Below are positions 12,274 through 25,100 of a stretch of DNA of 64,000 nt, one piece after another. The stretch spans positions 1,072,635-1,136,634 of the forward strand of contig JAVLUZ010000163.1 of the NCBI GenBank assembly GCA_036768485.1. Direction: 5' to 3'. The notes beneath the pieces are model-generated. The model made no database searches. It was not told the origin of the DNA and was given only the letters and a program-made list of their open reading frames with translations. Source of the stretch: Mermis nigrescens. Lineage: Eukaryota > Nematoda > Enoplea > Mermithida > Mermithidae. The translations under genes were made by a program, and so were the position numbers. Within the stretch, counting starts at the first letter, position 1. The number at the start of each line of letters is the position of its first letter.

Positions 12274-13124
12274 GGGCCCAGTTGCACCAAACTAGGAGTG
12301 TAACAGTTAGGAGTGAAGGTGTAAATTTCGGAGTGTAGGAGTAACATTAGGAGCAAAGAGGACGTTTTAGGAGCAAGTTTAGGCGTTATTTTTCAGGCGG
12401 GTTGCACCACGATTAGGAGTGTTTTTTTAGGAGTAAATTTACTCCTTATCTTTGCACAAAATGTTAGGAGTGTCCGTTCTCTCCTAAAGCTGTTCGGTTG
12501 TATTGAATTAGTCTTTTTTTGACTGTGATGAATAGTACTATAATAGTATATAGCAGTGATAGCGACGATGAAATTATTGATTAATCTTGATGTTGATAAT
12601 TTCGAAGAATGCTTTTGACTGTCGCGGCAAGACGGAACGTGTTTGGTTGATAATTGGATGGTTTTTACGGCTAAAGTGTTACACAGAACACTTTCTCCAA
12701 AGCAACAGATTTTATCAGCTCTAAGATTCTTAGCTACTGGAAAATTTTAGGATATTGTTGGTGGTGCTCTTGGTTAGCAAAAGTCTACTGTTTGTCAGAA
12801 AATTCGATTTGTCGTTCAGCTTATTAATGAACATATTTGGCATACAGTCGCAGATTCTCCAAATAGCTTGGCTGAGTTGACTGAAAATGCTGACATTTCA
12901 AAAATCCAAACTAAGAAACTCCTAGGAACACTCCTAAAATTACTCCTAAAATTACTCCTAGTTAGGAGTCTAAGAGTGAAGAGAGTTTACTCCTAGAAAC
13001 CATGAAAAAATTACTCCTTAGTTAGGAGTAAGTGGTGCAACCCGATTTAGGAGACTCCTGAGCCAGGAGTAAATTTGCTCCTAACTCCTAACTCCTACAC
13101 TCCTAGTTTGGTGCAATGGGCCTC
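12274..13124. mobile_element. Decayed PIF/Harbinger-type element with AGGAGT arrays
   Basis: The ends GGGCCCAGTTGCACCAAAC and (inverted) GAGGCCCATTGCACCAAAC are followed on both sides by clustered TAGGAGT repeats in inverted orientation. Between them, at about 12650-12910 (plus strand), a frame reads LSPKQQILSALRFLATGKF, DIVGGALG and KSTVCQKIRFVVQLI, the helix-turn-helix region typical of PIF/Harbinger transposases. It is interrupted by TAG stops in place of Gln. The catalytic domain is absent. The element abuts a truncated M1 copy on its left. Confidence 0.65.
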
Positions 13125-13307
13125 TGAAACTTCCCATTACATAGCAAACAAGTTTCTGACGCCAACCATACGTGGGCAGCCAAAAAACTCTGGGGGTTAA
13201 AAGCCCGGAAACAATCCGTCCTGGTGAGCATTCTAAGGGAGTTAAAAGCTATTCTTAGCATTCTGGGTGGGGGGTAAAGGGGGTGGCTAGGGGAGAGGAG
13301 TGAGTAC

Positions 13308-13564
13308 CACACCTGGGCGTGAGGGGTTTGGGGGTATGCACCCTCCCAGAAACCAAAATACCCCCCCCCCAGAAATCAAAATACCCCCAGAATTCAATTT
13401 TTAAATTTTTTTCGTTTTTTTCACAATTTTTTGATGCCAATGGATAGTGCTTGATGAGAAACGTCGAAAATGGTGTTTTTATCGCCATACCACCATTTTT
13501 AAGGCCATTTTTTGACCTTCAAAAAATCTTGCACCCCCCAGAATTTTCTTGCTGCCCACGTATG
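13308..13564 (-). mobile_element. M1 MITE copy with target duplication
   Basis: A complete reverse copy, CACACCTGGGCG to GCCCACGTATG. The flanks are GTGAGTAC and GTGAGTAT. Confidence 0.8.
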
Positions 13565-14358
13565 GTGAGTATCCCAAATTCCCTACACCCACATTTGGGT
13601 GTTACTATTATCCAAACTTATCAGAATCATGACCGATTTTTGTTAAGAGTGCCTACGGTACAGGATGGGCCATGTCTATTCCATACTTTGCTTTTGTATG
13701 GCTAAATCAATTTTTAATCAAAGAATGTAAAACTGCTAGAATATGAAGAAAACATCAGTTTTATTCTGCGAAGTTTTATGTTGCAAAATATGACGGTTAA
13801 CGAGCTGTGCTCTTGACAAATCATTTTTTGAAAATTCAAATAACGTTCGCTATATTTAAGCGAAACTTTTCGGCTATTTTGACTGTAACTTCACGTGATT
13901 AAAAAGGATTAATTTAGGAATGTTTAAGGGTGGCATTTTGCACACTTTTAACTTAACAAGCCCCTAAGAAAAAATCGCTCTGCATTAAGACAGAAGAAAA
14001 GAGAGGACACGACACGAAAAGCGTTTCATGAATCATGGCTGCCTTAGCCTGCTCGTTTTTCCGACTTATCGACCTGCAAACTTTATCCGAAGTTTCAAAA
14101 AAGATGTAATCACGTAGGTGCATATTACTTATGAACCACGAAATTCTTTCACGCGAAACTTTTTAGAGTATAACTTTTATGTTTTCTCCATATTTTTGCA
14201 AAGTTTTATGTTCTTTAACTAAAAATTGATCTAGCTGTTGAAAATCAAAACGTCGAATAGTTACGTGATCCACCCTGTATAATATAAATAATTACCAATT
14301 TATAGTACTCATCACTTGAGCTTATTTTATCCGCTTTCAACGAAGTAACTCCCATGCA

Positions 14359-14417
<59 letters not shown>

Positions 14418-15580
14418 CATTATTAATATTAGCATTATTCAATTATTGTTTCAGTATAGACATAGCAATAAACTCTTTATAAAAGCTTTTATCAATTGAA
14501 TCAACAATCATTAACTATCTATCCTGTCATTCGCAAGAAAAATAACTTGCATTATACAATGGTGTGAAGTTTGCGTTGACGCGAAGTACATAAATTTCAT
14601 ATTTAACTGGTAGACTTTATTTTCGCTCAACACTTGCCTACTTTTTTGAAAACTTTTCTTTTGAAATATGGAGAAAAAAATCCCATGTATATGCAGAATC
14701 ATACGCAATTTTCGTGTTAAATCGCTATATGCGGGCTCACATGTTGACAAATTCGGTCAGTTTCTGGTATATTTATTTCGATGGAAGTTTCACATAAGTA
14801 AGACTTTGGAAGGAGCTAAGTGAAAGTTGAAAAATTTTTGTTGCTTTTACAATCTGGCCTCAGGAAGCAAAAATTAATGCAAAATTATTGAAATGTTTTA
14901 CGAGAAATACGCTATTTATGTCATTTTGTGGTATGATTGATTTTGGACGAGTTACAAAGTAGGTCGAACCTCTCAAAAAGTGTCTTAAGAAACTGCTCTT
15001 TTGCCGACTGGCTGAATTGAAAATGTGTCCAAATCACCCTACTGTAAAAAAGTCCAAAGAATTTTGAAACAGACTGTAAGTATAGTTTATTCCAAGGAAT
15101 ATTATGCACAGCGGATTTGAAACGCTTAGCGCGAATGCTCGAGTAAATTGAATTCAATAAAGCCAAAAGTGCATGATTATATTATGAAAATCGACAATTC
15201 TGGGGATAAGCAGCAATTTGCGGGGAGTCGGTCGATAGCTCTTCTTGGGGACTCTAGTCCATCGAAGCCTCCTCCCTAAGAATGTGTACTCCCCACTGAA
15301 TCTGTAGTCTCCATAAAGTCCGTTCTTATTTTGTAAGTTTGCGCATAGTACAACAAACATTTTTCGACCGTCCATTCTTTTAAATATTCAATTAGAAGCA
15401 CGATTAGTGTAAACTATATTGCTGTACCTACCTATGTGTCGTTATTTCCAGCATTCCAAATCTACATTTTTTCATAAAAAATAGTGAAAGTTCATCAAAT
15501 AAATTCAGTTGAGGCGTTTTAGGACCTACTGAACAAAATTTTCAAGTGCGATTGTACTGAAGAATAACCAAATCGCGTTC
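13565..15580. other. Intergenic, downstream of gene B
   Basis: Mostly unique A/T-rich sequence with the (ATT)n tract. A block near 15010-15070 (ACTGTAAAAAAGTCCAAAGAAT) is related to the sequences flanking the 50.2-kb hAT-like element. No supported gene. Confidence 0.5.
14358..14417. repeat. (ATT)n microsatellite
   Basis: About 20 perfect ATT units, which reads as poly-Asn on the minus strand but is not a gene. Confidence 0.95.
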
Positions 15581-15585
15581 AGTCA

Positions 15586-15591
15586 TTTATT
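15586..15591 (-). promoter_or_regulatory. Candidate polyadenylation signal of gene B
   Basis: AATAAA on the minus strand (TTTATT on plus), about 216 nt beyond the gene B stop. It is the first canonical hexamer downstream. Confidence 0.4.
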
Positions 15592-15806
15592 TTCTTTTTA
15601 GCAAAACCACTTCACGTCGAGGAAAATAAGCGAAGTAAGGCAATCAGTACGGGATATAAAAGCACGAAGTAAGCATAACTTAACTAATAAGATCACGAGC
15701 AGATGCGCTCGCTTGCACATATGAATGTAAGCAGATGAATACGTGTAAATTACATCAATGCGTGTGATTACAACATTCTACGCATTTTTGCACACATTTC
15801 AAGCCA

Positions 15807-16136
15807 TCATTCAAACATGAGGTAGTGCTGCTTCAATTTTGACGCCTTTTTCTGAAAATCAGTTGATTTCTTGACCGGCGGTGGGGCGACGGTACTATTT
15901 TCCAATAAAATCGCTTTCTTAGCCGGCGAACCAAAGACGCCCGTTTGAAAATCAATTTTCTTCTTTATATTTGGAGTAATAATCGAAACATTAGTTTCGT
16001 TCTCCGGAGGCGAACGAATATCGCTGGTGGACGAAGTTGTGTCACTTATCGCTGGGATTTTGAGATATATATCTTTTGCTTTCACCGGCGATTTTAAATT
16101 TTTCACTCTTTTGTCAACCGGAGCCTTAGGAGCACT
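15807..16136 (-). CDS. Gene B last exon: cytoplasmic tail
   Basis: The acceptor is cagtttttcag and the stop TGA is at 15809-15807; 330 nt, phase 0. It begins SAPKAPVDK, contains SDTTSSTSDIRSPP and ends STDFQKKASKLKQHYLMFE. The same blocks occur in the last exon of A, and the first part of the 3' untranslated sequence is also similar between the two (both contain AAAAATGCGTAGAA). YLMF fits the YxxPhi sorting signal pattern, so endocytic or lysosomal sorting is possible (inference). Confidence 0.85.
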   Translation of the reverse strand, partial: SAPKAPVDKRVKNLKSPVKAKDIYLKIPAISDTTSSTSDIRSPPENETNVSIITPNIKKKIDFQTGVFGSPAKKAILLENSTVAPPPVKKSTDFQKKASKLKQHYLMFE

Positions 16137-19100
16137 CTGAAAAACTGAATTTTTATGAGTACATAGGTATTAAAAGTTGACCTCCAAAGTCACCCTACAT
16201 CGACAGCGACCAAAGTCTGGGGGTCTGAGTAATGTAAAACCTGCAAAAATCCAATAAAACATGTCAAACATTCAGTTCGGGGATTTATCGATTTTGTGTG
16301 TCTAAAACCGCTCTACACGCCCAAGTATGAATAACAAATTCCATTAAAACTGATAACCTCTACGAGCAGAAAGACTGTTTATTTACTAGTTTCCTGATCG
16401 CACGTACTATACTTCCTAATCATTAGCAGATAAGCACGTGGGAGGTGCGGGGTCTAGACCATACACAAACAGCAACTAAATTTTGGTGGGAGTCCAAACC
16501 GACCAAATTCCTAAAAACATGTCAAAGATTAAATTCTGGGAGATTTATCGATTTTTTCGGGAGTTTTCAGATTCTGGGTGGTGGTGTAACCCCCACGCCC
16601 GTGTTCCGTCTAGACCCCTCGAATAAAGAATGGGAAATTTTCCGCGGAAAATGAGACAAAGTCGAGACCAAAAATAGATGAGAATCGAAAATTTTCTTTG
16701 AAAATGCTTGACATTCATCAGAAAGTGTGAAATAAGTTGTTTTAAGGCTGTTTTAGCATTTATATCAGTTTTTGAGGTCATTTGGCCAACAAATTTCTCT
16801 TACTACCCCCAGACCGATTGATCGACAGATCGGTCCTGCTGAGTATCTATGGTCTATAATGGCAAGCAAATATAAAGCTATGGATGAAAGTTATATTGAA
16901 TAACGGATGTTTGTGACGATTAAACGAATTAACCCGTCACTTGCTAGATACAATAAAAACCCCTCACCTCAAATATCACTAATGATAACGCATTATTAAA
17001 ATTTTGTGATCTAAACAAATAAGACATCATTCATGAGTATTAATTCTTAATAATTATGCGTAAGAATTTTCAATGCAGTCCAATCTTTTTATTGACTTTC
17101 TCAAGAGTATTAGCATTCTCAAGACTTAAGACTCCGTAATACCTTTTTAGCTCCAGCAATGGGTACCGACTTATCAACTGAAAGTTTTCGGCGTCTGCGT
17201 ATTATTAGCAGCGCAATTATGAGTACAAAAAGCAACAGCACCACAATGGCCACGGGCACAACGATCACATAGTCAATCCTCATTCCCTTAAAACGTAGCT
17301 AGTTACTGATATTCAGTCTAATTAGCAATTAATTTTGTCGAAAACCAAATAATGCAAGTTTAGCATTTTATCAAAACAAAACAAACAATGCCCGTCCAAT
17401 TAGCGCTGATTTACATAATACATGCGATCAGAGCATAGTTTCAAAAGGCCTAAATTCGGGGAGGGGTTTGGCTAAATCCCAAAATCCGGGACCAATAAAA
17501 TTAGGGATCGATCCTATCACGCAGGTCAAATTTGAAGAATGATTAAAATATCATATGCGAAATGTTTTAATGTGGAAGGCTACATTTTTAGCACTTTTTA
17601 TCCAATTCATTTTTACTTCATTCTAGGCATTTCGGGACAACGAAACAGGAATGTATTAGTCAGCGCAAAGCGCCGAAATATTTTTAACATCTTTACTACT
17701 TTCGCTTCCAAAAAATCATGCAGATGTTTGATAGTTCAAAATGTCTGGCAGTGAATCGAGTCTTGGACTTTGAGGTAGGGGTAAAAAAAGTATTTCACCT
17801 CCTATGGTAATATATAGATTAGAGTAAAACGTAGGTACCTAAGTAATACAGAGCTCCTCGATGACATTATGCGGCTTTATCATATTCAGCAAAAAGTTGT
17901 GACGGAATGTGACAATTAGGCAGGAACGGGAGTCACTCGATAAAATTTTAGCAAAAAGAGGGAAATAAAATTTTTCCCAAAATATATGATAATTAAATCA
18001 ATGAAAAGAACTCAAGTCTAAATTCAAAAAATGATTCAATCGCTAACTTTGATAGTTTTTGTGGCATGTTAATGTGCTTGCTAGTTGCAACTTTCAAGAT
18101 CTACTGTATGAGTACAATGAAACGTGTACGTAGGAAAGCTTAGATGCCCAGATCTCTTCCGAATGTAAAAATGATAAATCCTATAAGAAAATAAGGCAAA
18201 AGACCGAGAACTAGTAAAAAACCAAAACTTTTTTGCAAAGCGCTTGAAAATGATTAGAAATTATGGATTATCGCAGTTTTTAACGATTTTAACATTAATA
18301 CCTAGGTACAAGTTGTTTAGGCCTCACTAACAGTCAGTAAAATTGGTTATTCTCTTTAAGTCATGATCTGAATCGCCTGTTTTACCTATAATATAATGCA
18401 CAACGATAATCAGAGGAAAATTCAAGTAAATGATCAATATGTCCAAAGCATTTAAAGAGTAATGTCCGTATGGGACGGTTTTAGAGTTATCTAGCTCTTA
18501 GGATGACTCCCTGCCGCGGAAAAAACGCATCTCACAAAATTTATGGAAGCATAGATGCTTTAAGTGTTTGTAACAATTTCTATCCTGCAAACATCACTTT
18601 TGCACTGACCTCGCGCCCAATATAAAATTATTTGTCCTTATATCGTGAAATTTCATTGATGGATACAATTTTTAGACTCGTTTATCTTATAAAGAAGGAG
18701 CAGTGCTAGAAAGGTCGAAAAATCTCGCAATTGACATATGGTTAATCAGTTTGCTCGAAATTCGATTAATTTTTCGCTACTGACTTTTCGATTTCTCCAC
18801 TATACGCTTGAAACATAATTTTTAAATTTTTCAATTCTATTATGTTTCAAGTTTTATTATTTACACCATTATTCCGATTCACTTGGGTCCAGACATGTAA
18901 CAGGAGGATGAAGGGATCCCTTACCCAAAGTTGGTCGTCCCCCATCCCCAAAGTCAAGAAAATTTCTCACCCCCTTCCCCGATTTTTGAAAAAGATTGAA
19001 TTTTTCTGGCCACGTTTAGGTGCTTTTGAACGTTTTTAGCCCAAAATTGGAGGTCATTTACCCACCCCCCTCAAATGGCCGGAACCCCGCTCGATATTTC

Positions 19101-22100
19101 AAGCCTGTACGCGTATGCTTGGATCATCTGTTATCACGATACACCGCTCCTGACGTACCTTTTCATCACGCGTACGATTATAGTCCGCAGCATCAGATAC
19201 TGAAGTCATATCCGTCACTATCAGCTGATGCGGGGGGCACCGACACGGAAAAAGTTGAGTATGTTTTCTTCAAAGCACATATACGTCCAGGTTTAATGAG
19301 TGAGTGAACAGTTTCGATAAAACATCCGTCTCGATCTTGAATTTTACGGCAACTGAACGACTCAACGTTAACCTGACAATATATGTGTGTCATTCTGCAA
19401 ATAGTCTCCATTATTTCAAGCAAATCACTCGAAAGCGAATAGGGTCGATTGAGTTTCCAGAATGTTTGGGTGACTTCCTGCGCATCGAAATCCGGCACCA
19501 ATGTGTCTAAAGTTTAAGCAATTAGCATGCATGTGAACATACAATGGCTCAAAATTTAGGGCGAGGTGCTCCCGGAATGCATGCGTAGCGATCAAATCCT
19601 GGGGGTCCAAACGCAACAAAAAAGTCCAAAAAATCGCAAAATATTATGCCAAAACTTCAATTATGGGAGTATATCAAGTTTTGGGGGTTAGCCAGCTATC
19701 CGAGGGAGAAGTAAATGACCCTCAATTTTAGCCAAAAATGGCAGAAAAAACACATACAAATGGTCAAAAACGGAATTTTTCGTCAATAATAGGGAGGAGG
19801 ATTTTCTGACTTTGGAACGACGAGCAGCTGTGGTTCAGGGATCCTCTAAATCCCCCTGCTACATGCATGCATGTGAACGTTTAGGCAATAAGCAAAATAA
19901 CATATAGGAATAAATAATGGCAAAGCATAATCGGTACGACAGCCGAGAGCAGACCGATCAATTCTCTAGACGCGTACGCCAGATTAGGAAAACGGTATAG
20001 GGATGGCAAAATAAAAGCCGAAGATTGACGAAAATCCTAATTTTTCTGCAAAAGTGCTTGAAATTGATCATTAACTGCGGATTAACATAATTTTTACGCC
20101 ATTTCAGCATTTATATCTGATCTGTTGAGGTCACTTTGGCTCAAAACAGGCTCTGTGATTCGCCCCAGAAACCGGCCATGATTGGCATCTATGGTCGTGA
20201 TTTGACTCAAGAAATCGATTAATCAAACAATTTAGGTGGTCTACAGAACGAGTGCCCGAAATAAATTTATAATACTCGTATGTGTTATCATATACAAGCT
20301 ATATAAATTTCGTGATTTTTTAAAATCACGTAGTACAGGGTGACATATTTAGGGAAGTTAGTCACACCACACCACTCTTTGTTCAGCATCAATTTTTTAT
20401 ACATACATAATAGGTATATACAACAGAAATAAATAATCGAAGAATTCCGTTTTGCAGTTTTCGAAGTTTATTATTTAAAAAAAAGCTAAATTTTTAAAGA
20501 AAGCTTTAAAAAACTAAAAAAGCTCAATTAGATTAAAAAGTGAAGAAGACTAAAAAAGCTCAATTTTGTCCTCTTAGATCAATACCCCCTCCCAGATCGA
20601 TCATACTATGAATCAACGTATGGTCAACACTGAAATTGCACAAAGTCGTTATTCAAATCTGTAACCAAAAATACTTAGCGAGCAAACGAAAGCATATTCG
20701 ATATTTGAATAAATATAAGAATAAAGCTACATTCATACCATCTTCGTTGAGCAAGACAAGAAAAACATCGCCTCCCGTGATTGGATTTTTCCTATATTGA
20801 TCCATACTATCTTCAGTAATCCCAGTTGATATTACTGAAATTGATATTCACAAGTAATGAAGGAATATAATAGTTTATGTTCTTTTTAAATAAGTGTATG
20901 TACGCCGTAGGATTGTGACTCAACACTCCCACCGTCTCAACATTCCCACTGTCTCAACACTCCCACTCGAATTCTCAAAACTCCCACTGTCTCAACAAAG
21001 TGAAAAATATGCCGAATTTTGAGTCAATTTTATGAGATATATGCAGAGCAAAACTGATCTAGGAGTGGGTCAGCCGGTTTGGATGGGGGTCAAAAAATTA
21101 GTCCTTTTTAGCCAAAAAACGACCTCGAAACTTGGTATAAATTCTAAAATAATGTTAAAGCTATGTTATTCCGTAGTTTCTGATCAATTTAATGAAGCAC
21201 AATTTAAGGATATTTTTAATTTTCATATAGTTTTGGCCTTTCCTTTGCCTCCATTTTTCCAGAAAATTTCAAATGTTTTCATTCTAGGAGGTTTAGACTC
21301 TAGATCCCCACCCTTTACAATTTGGATGACTGATTAAAAATTATTTTAGCTTCAGTGTGTTTTTTCATTTCTGTCGGTCATGGAGCCGATTGAGGCAAAG
21401 TAGCGTTTTAATAAACTCTCTTATTCAAAAAACCTCTTGATTATTACATTTTGTACAAAATTTTGTGGTTGTCTTTGTATAAGCTATCAAGTCACTTTGA
21501 ACAAGATTAAAATGGGAAATTTTTAAAAACCTAAGTATCGTATAGATGTTTTAACATATTTACGATGATTATAAGGAACTAATCCACCTTTTTCGAAATA
21601 AGTCTGAAAAATACACCCGGACAATAAATCTAAAATTTCAAATGCTCATTTCTAAAAGACTTATTATGATCACTTTTTGAAAAATATTTAAAAAAATAAT
21701 CGGAAAAAATCGTCTGATGCAAACACTTTGATCGAGCATAAAAAGATATTATTTCAACGTTTAAAGACGCAGTCAGGTTTAAGCATGGTTTAAGCCGGCT
21801 TCTATATGCACAGGCTTAAGCCAGACTTAAACCTAACGACAATGTTGAATTGACCGCTCCCCATGTTTATCACGTACATCATAAAGCCTGGCTTAAGCCA
21901 CACTTTATAGAAACCGGACTTTCTGCTTTTGATCTCATCAAGCAGGTACACAGCAGCAAATCCTATCCGTTTCTTTGCAAGATTGAGGCATAATACAAGC
22001 GGCAAACAACTTATAGACTCTTGTCAAAGAAACATATTAAAAAACAATCAGAGGGATAGATTTGAGGGAGCGGAGGCGCCCTGCCCTCACTTGATCCATA

Positions 22101-25100
22101 TCGTTTCATGTGATATTTCAAATTTTTCCGGCGATTTTCATATGGTCATACTTACTAACTAGCAAAGAAAAATGCTCCGATGGAACAAAAAAGGTGAATA
22201 TACTTGGTATTGTGGATTATTAATGATGTAAAAGGAGGGGACTGGGAAAAAGCTACCTAAAGTCGAAAAAATCTGCTAAAAATCATACTTTCTTCAAGCA
22301 ACGCAAAAAATCGAAGTATATTCTGCGGCCAATAGATTAAAATAAATATTTAACTAAAAAATGATTGAAAAGGCAGCACGTTAGCTATGCAGTATCTATG
22401 GCAAATGATATTGAGTAAACTAACAGTCTTTCTAAGCCAATTGAATAAAATAACAAACTTCGATGCATCCAAGACAATTGAAGAAATTGTTGGTTTAAAA
22501 CAGTAGGAAACGCGTAAGTTGACTTGAAACAGACTAAATGTAGGAGGTACACTAGCATGCCCGTAACGATTGTGTGCACTAATCAATCGGCCTCTGCTTT
22601 GCTTGCTATAATTCTCATAACAAAATAAAACAACTTTAAATACAATACCACTTAGTTTTCTATCAATCAGGATATGAAGCTACTCAGCGTTGCTACTTGT
22701 CAGCAATTTAAAGAAAGTAAACATTATAGATTTCGTTTATACACTCTTATCTGGAACTTGGTATATTATTTAAAAAAGACACTTTTTTAGAGGCAGCAGA
22801 AAATACTTCGATTTTTTGCGTTGGTTCGAGAAAGTGTGATTTTTATCAGATTTTGCGACTTTAGGTAGCTTTTTCCTACTCCCCTCCTTTTACATCCTTA
22901 ATAATCCAAAATTCCAAGTATATTCATCTTTTTGTTCCATCGGAGCATTTTTTTGCTAGTACTCTACTTTTAATTAGCATGATTTGAGTACATCAGTCAG
23001 TAAACACATACAGTAACATGCCACAATAATGACAGCAGTCCATGAACGCTGGAAACAATATTGTTCTTAACATTAGCATTATCCTTTTTAATTAGACGAC
23101 CTTACATCATTTAAACAGATCAAAGTTTTTCAGCATAAAACTTTACGCAAATATCAAGTGTAAGGAACACTAACGCTCAGATTTGGAAGTAAAATAGATT
23201 TGTAGTATAAACTACATATTAACAACAAATGAATAGTGCAACCTTTACACAACTACTAGGTGTAGAGAAACTAACAGTCAGATTCCCAATTCTGATTTTA
23301 CGTAGAACATTTTGAAAAAATTAAGCTTCCGCAAAGCTCTAGAACTAAAGTTAATATGCAGTGTAAACTTTAAACAACCACAGAGTGTAAAGAGGATTTT
23401 AGTCGGATTCGTAATTCTAATATTACTCTGATATTACGATTAAGATTTTTGGAAAAATTGAGTCTACACAATGACCCGAGAACAAATAAACATCAGCTGT
23501 AAACTACTTCACACCACTGTTGAGTGTAAGCAAACGCACTCAATTGGCGTCTCACATTTGATTCCTGGTACATTTTTAGACTTTAGAAAGAATCGAGCTT
23601 CTGCAAGGCTCTAGAACTAAAGTTAATATGCAGTGTAAACTTTACACAACCACAGAGTGTAAAGAAAATTTCAGTCGGATTCGTAATTCTGATATTACTC
23701 TGATATAACGATCTGCATTTATGAAAAAATTAAGTCTCCACAATGGCCCGAGGACAAATAAATATCAGATGTAAACGTTTTACACCACTGTTGAGTGAAA
23801 AACAAACAAACTGGCGTATCACATTTGGTTTCTGGTTCATTTTTAGACTTGAGATTATGTTCAGACTCTTAACCCAGAACTTGGCAGAAGAAAACAAGAC
23901 AGAAACACATTTAACTCCCCCGTTTTTTGACTTTACACCTCCCGAAAAAGCTAAATATTGATGCAAACAAACGCAATTCGCTGTGACGCGTACCCCTTAG
24001 AAAGTACTTTATTTTTATCCTATTCTTCCTCGCTCGACTTCTGAACAGAGAAAGTGACGAACAAAAAATGGACAAAAACGCATTTTCCACTGTCCATCAC
24101 ATTGTAAACTTTAAAAATCTGAGCCTAACGCCCCATTGAGTGTAAATAAATTCGGTTCAGGCCAGTTTGTAGCCCTTTGATTGTAGTACGTTTGTATGTG
24201 CCAAACTTATGTTCCGCAAAACATTTGATATGATTTACCAATCAAAAATACCAAAAAAACCTGTTTTTTCGGCCATTTTACACCTCAGATTTCGAACTTT
24301 ACACCCCCATAAACGACTCAATATTACGTTTTTTTGAACGCGGCTTGCTTCGACGTGTAGCCCTTAGAAGTTACTTCATTTCTATCTTATCCAATTTATC
24401 CCAACTTATAACCGAAAAAGTTGGCAGAGAAATCTTGGACAAAATCTCTTTTCTTACTCATCCACTATAGTGTAAAGTTTAAACCCCTGTTACTAACTGC
24501 GTATTTATTGCAGAAAAGTTTGCTGGTAAGCACAAGATAGCCCTTGATCCGTAGTACATTTCTGTCAGAAAAAATTCTTAAAACTTATAACCGGAGTTGT
24601 TGGCAGACATAAACAAGTCGAAAACTCGACCAAAATGTGTCTTTTCACCCCCAGATTTTCGCACTCTTTACACTCCCATTCGAGAACTAAGGCGAAATTC
24701 AAAATACAAAAAGTATCATCTGCAGAATTCCTTCCTCTACAAATCTATGTCATTAAATTGTTTGAAGAGTCAATACTGAGTTGTCCACCAGCCCAGTAAA
24801 AAAACCCAAAATTCGCTATATGTTATAACGTTACGCCAGAACTTTACACCTTCTTTACACAGTCATTTTTGAGTGTAAAGAAAATGAAAGGCGGCAGCGA
24901 ATTTTTTCATTATCTTTCTTTTGAAAGAAACCGCCTCTCCCAGATGTGTCCTGTTATAGCTGTAGGTGGGAGTGCACAGGTAGTGGGGGTACTGTAGTAT
25001 ATTATAGGTACGCGCTAACACGCTACCTATGATTCAATACTGACCCTAAAATAAAATAGTAAACATCAATTTAAGGTTTTACAAAAAACGATAAATGAAG

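Noticed and set aside
14245..14442. Poly-Asn open frame
   Set aside because: Translation of an ATT microsatellite.
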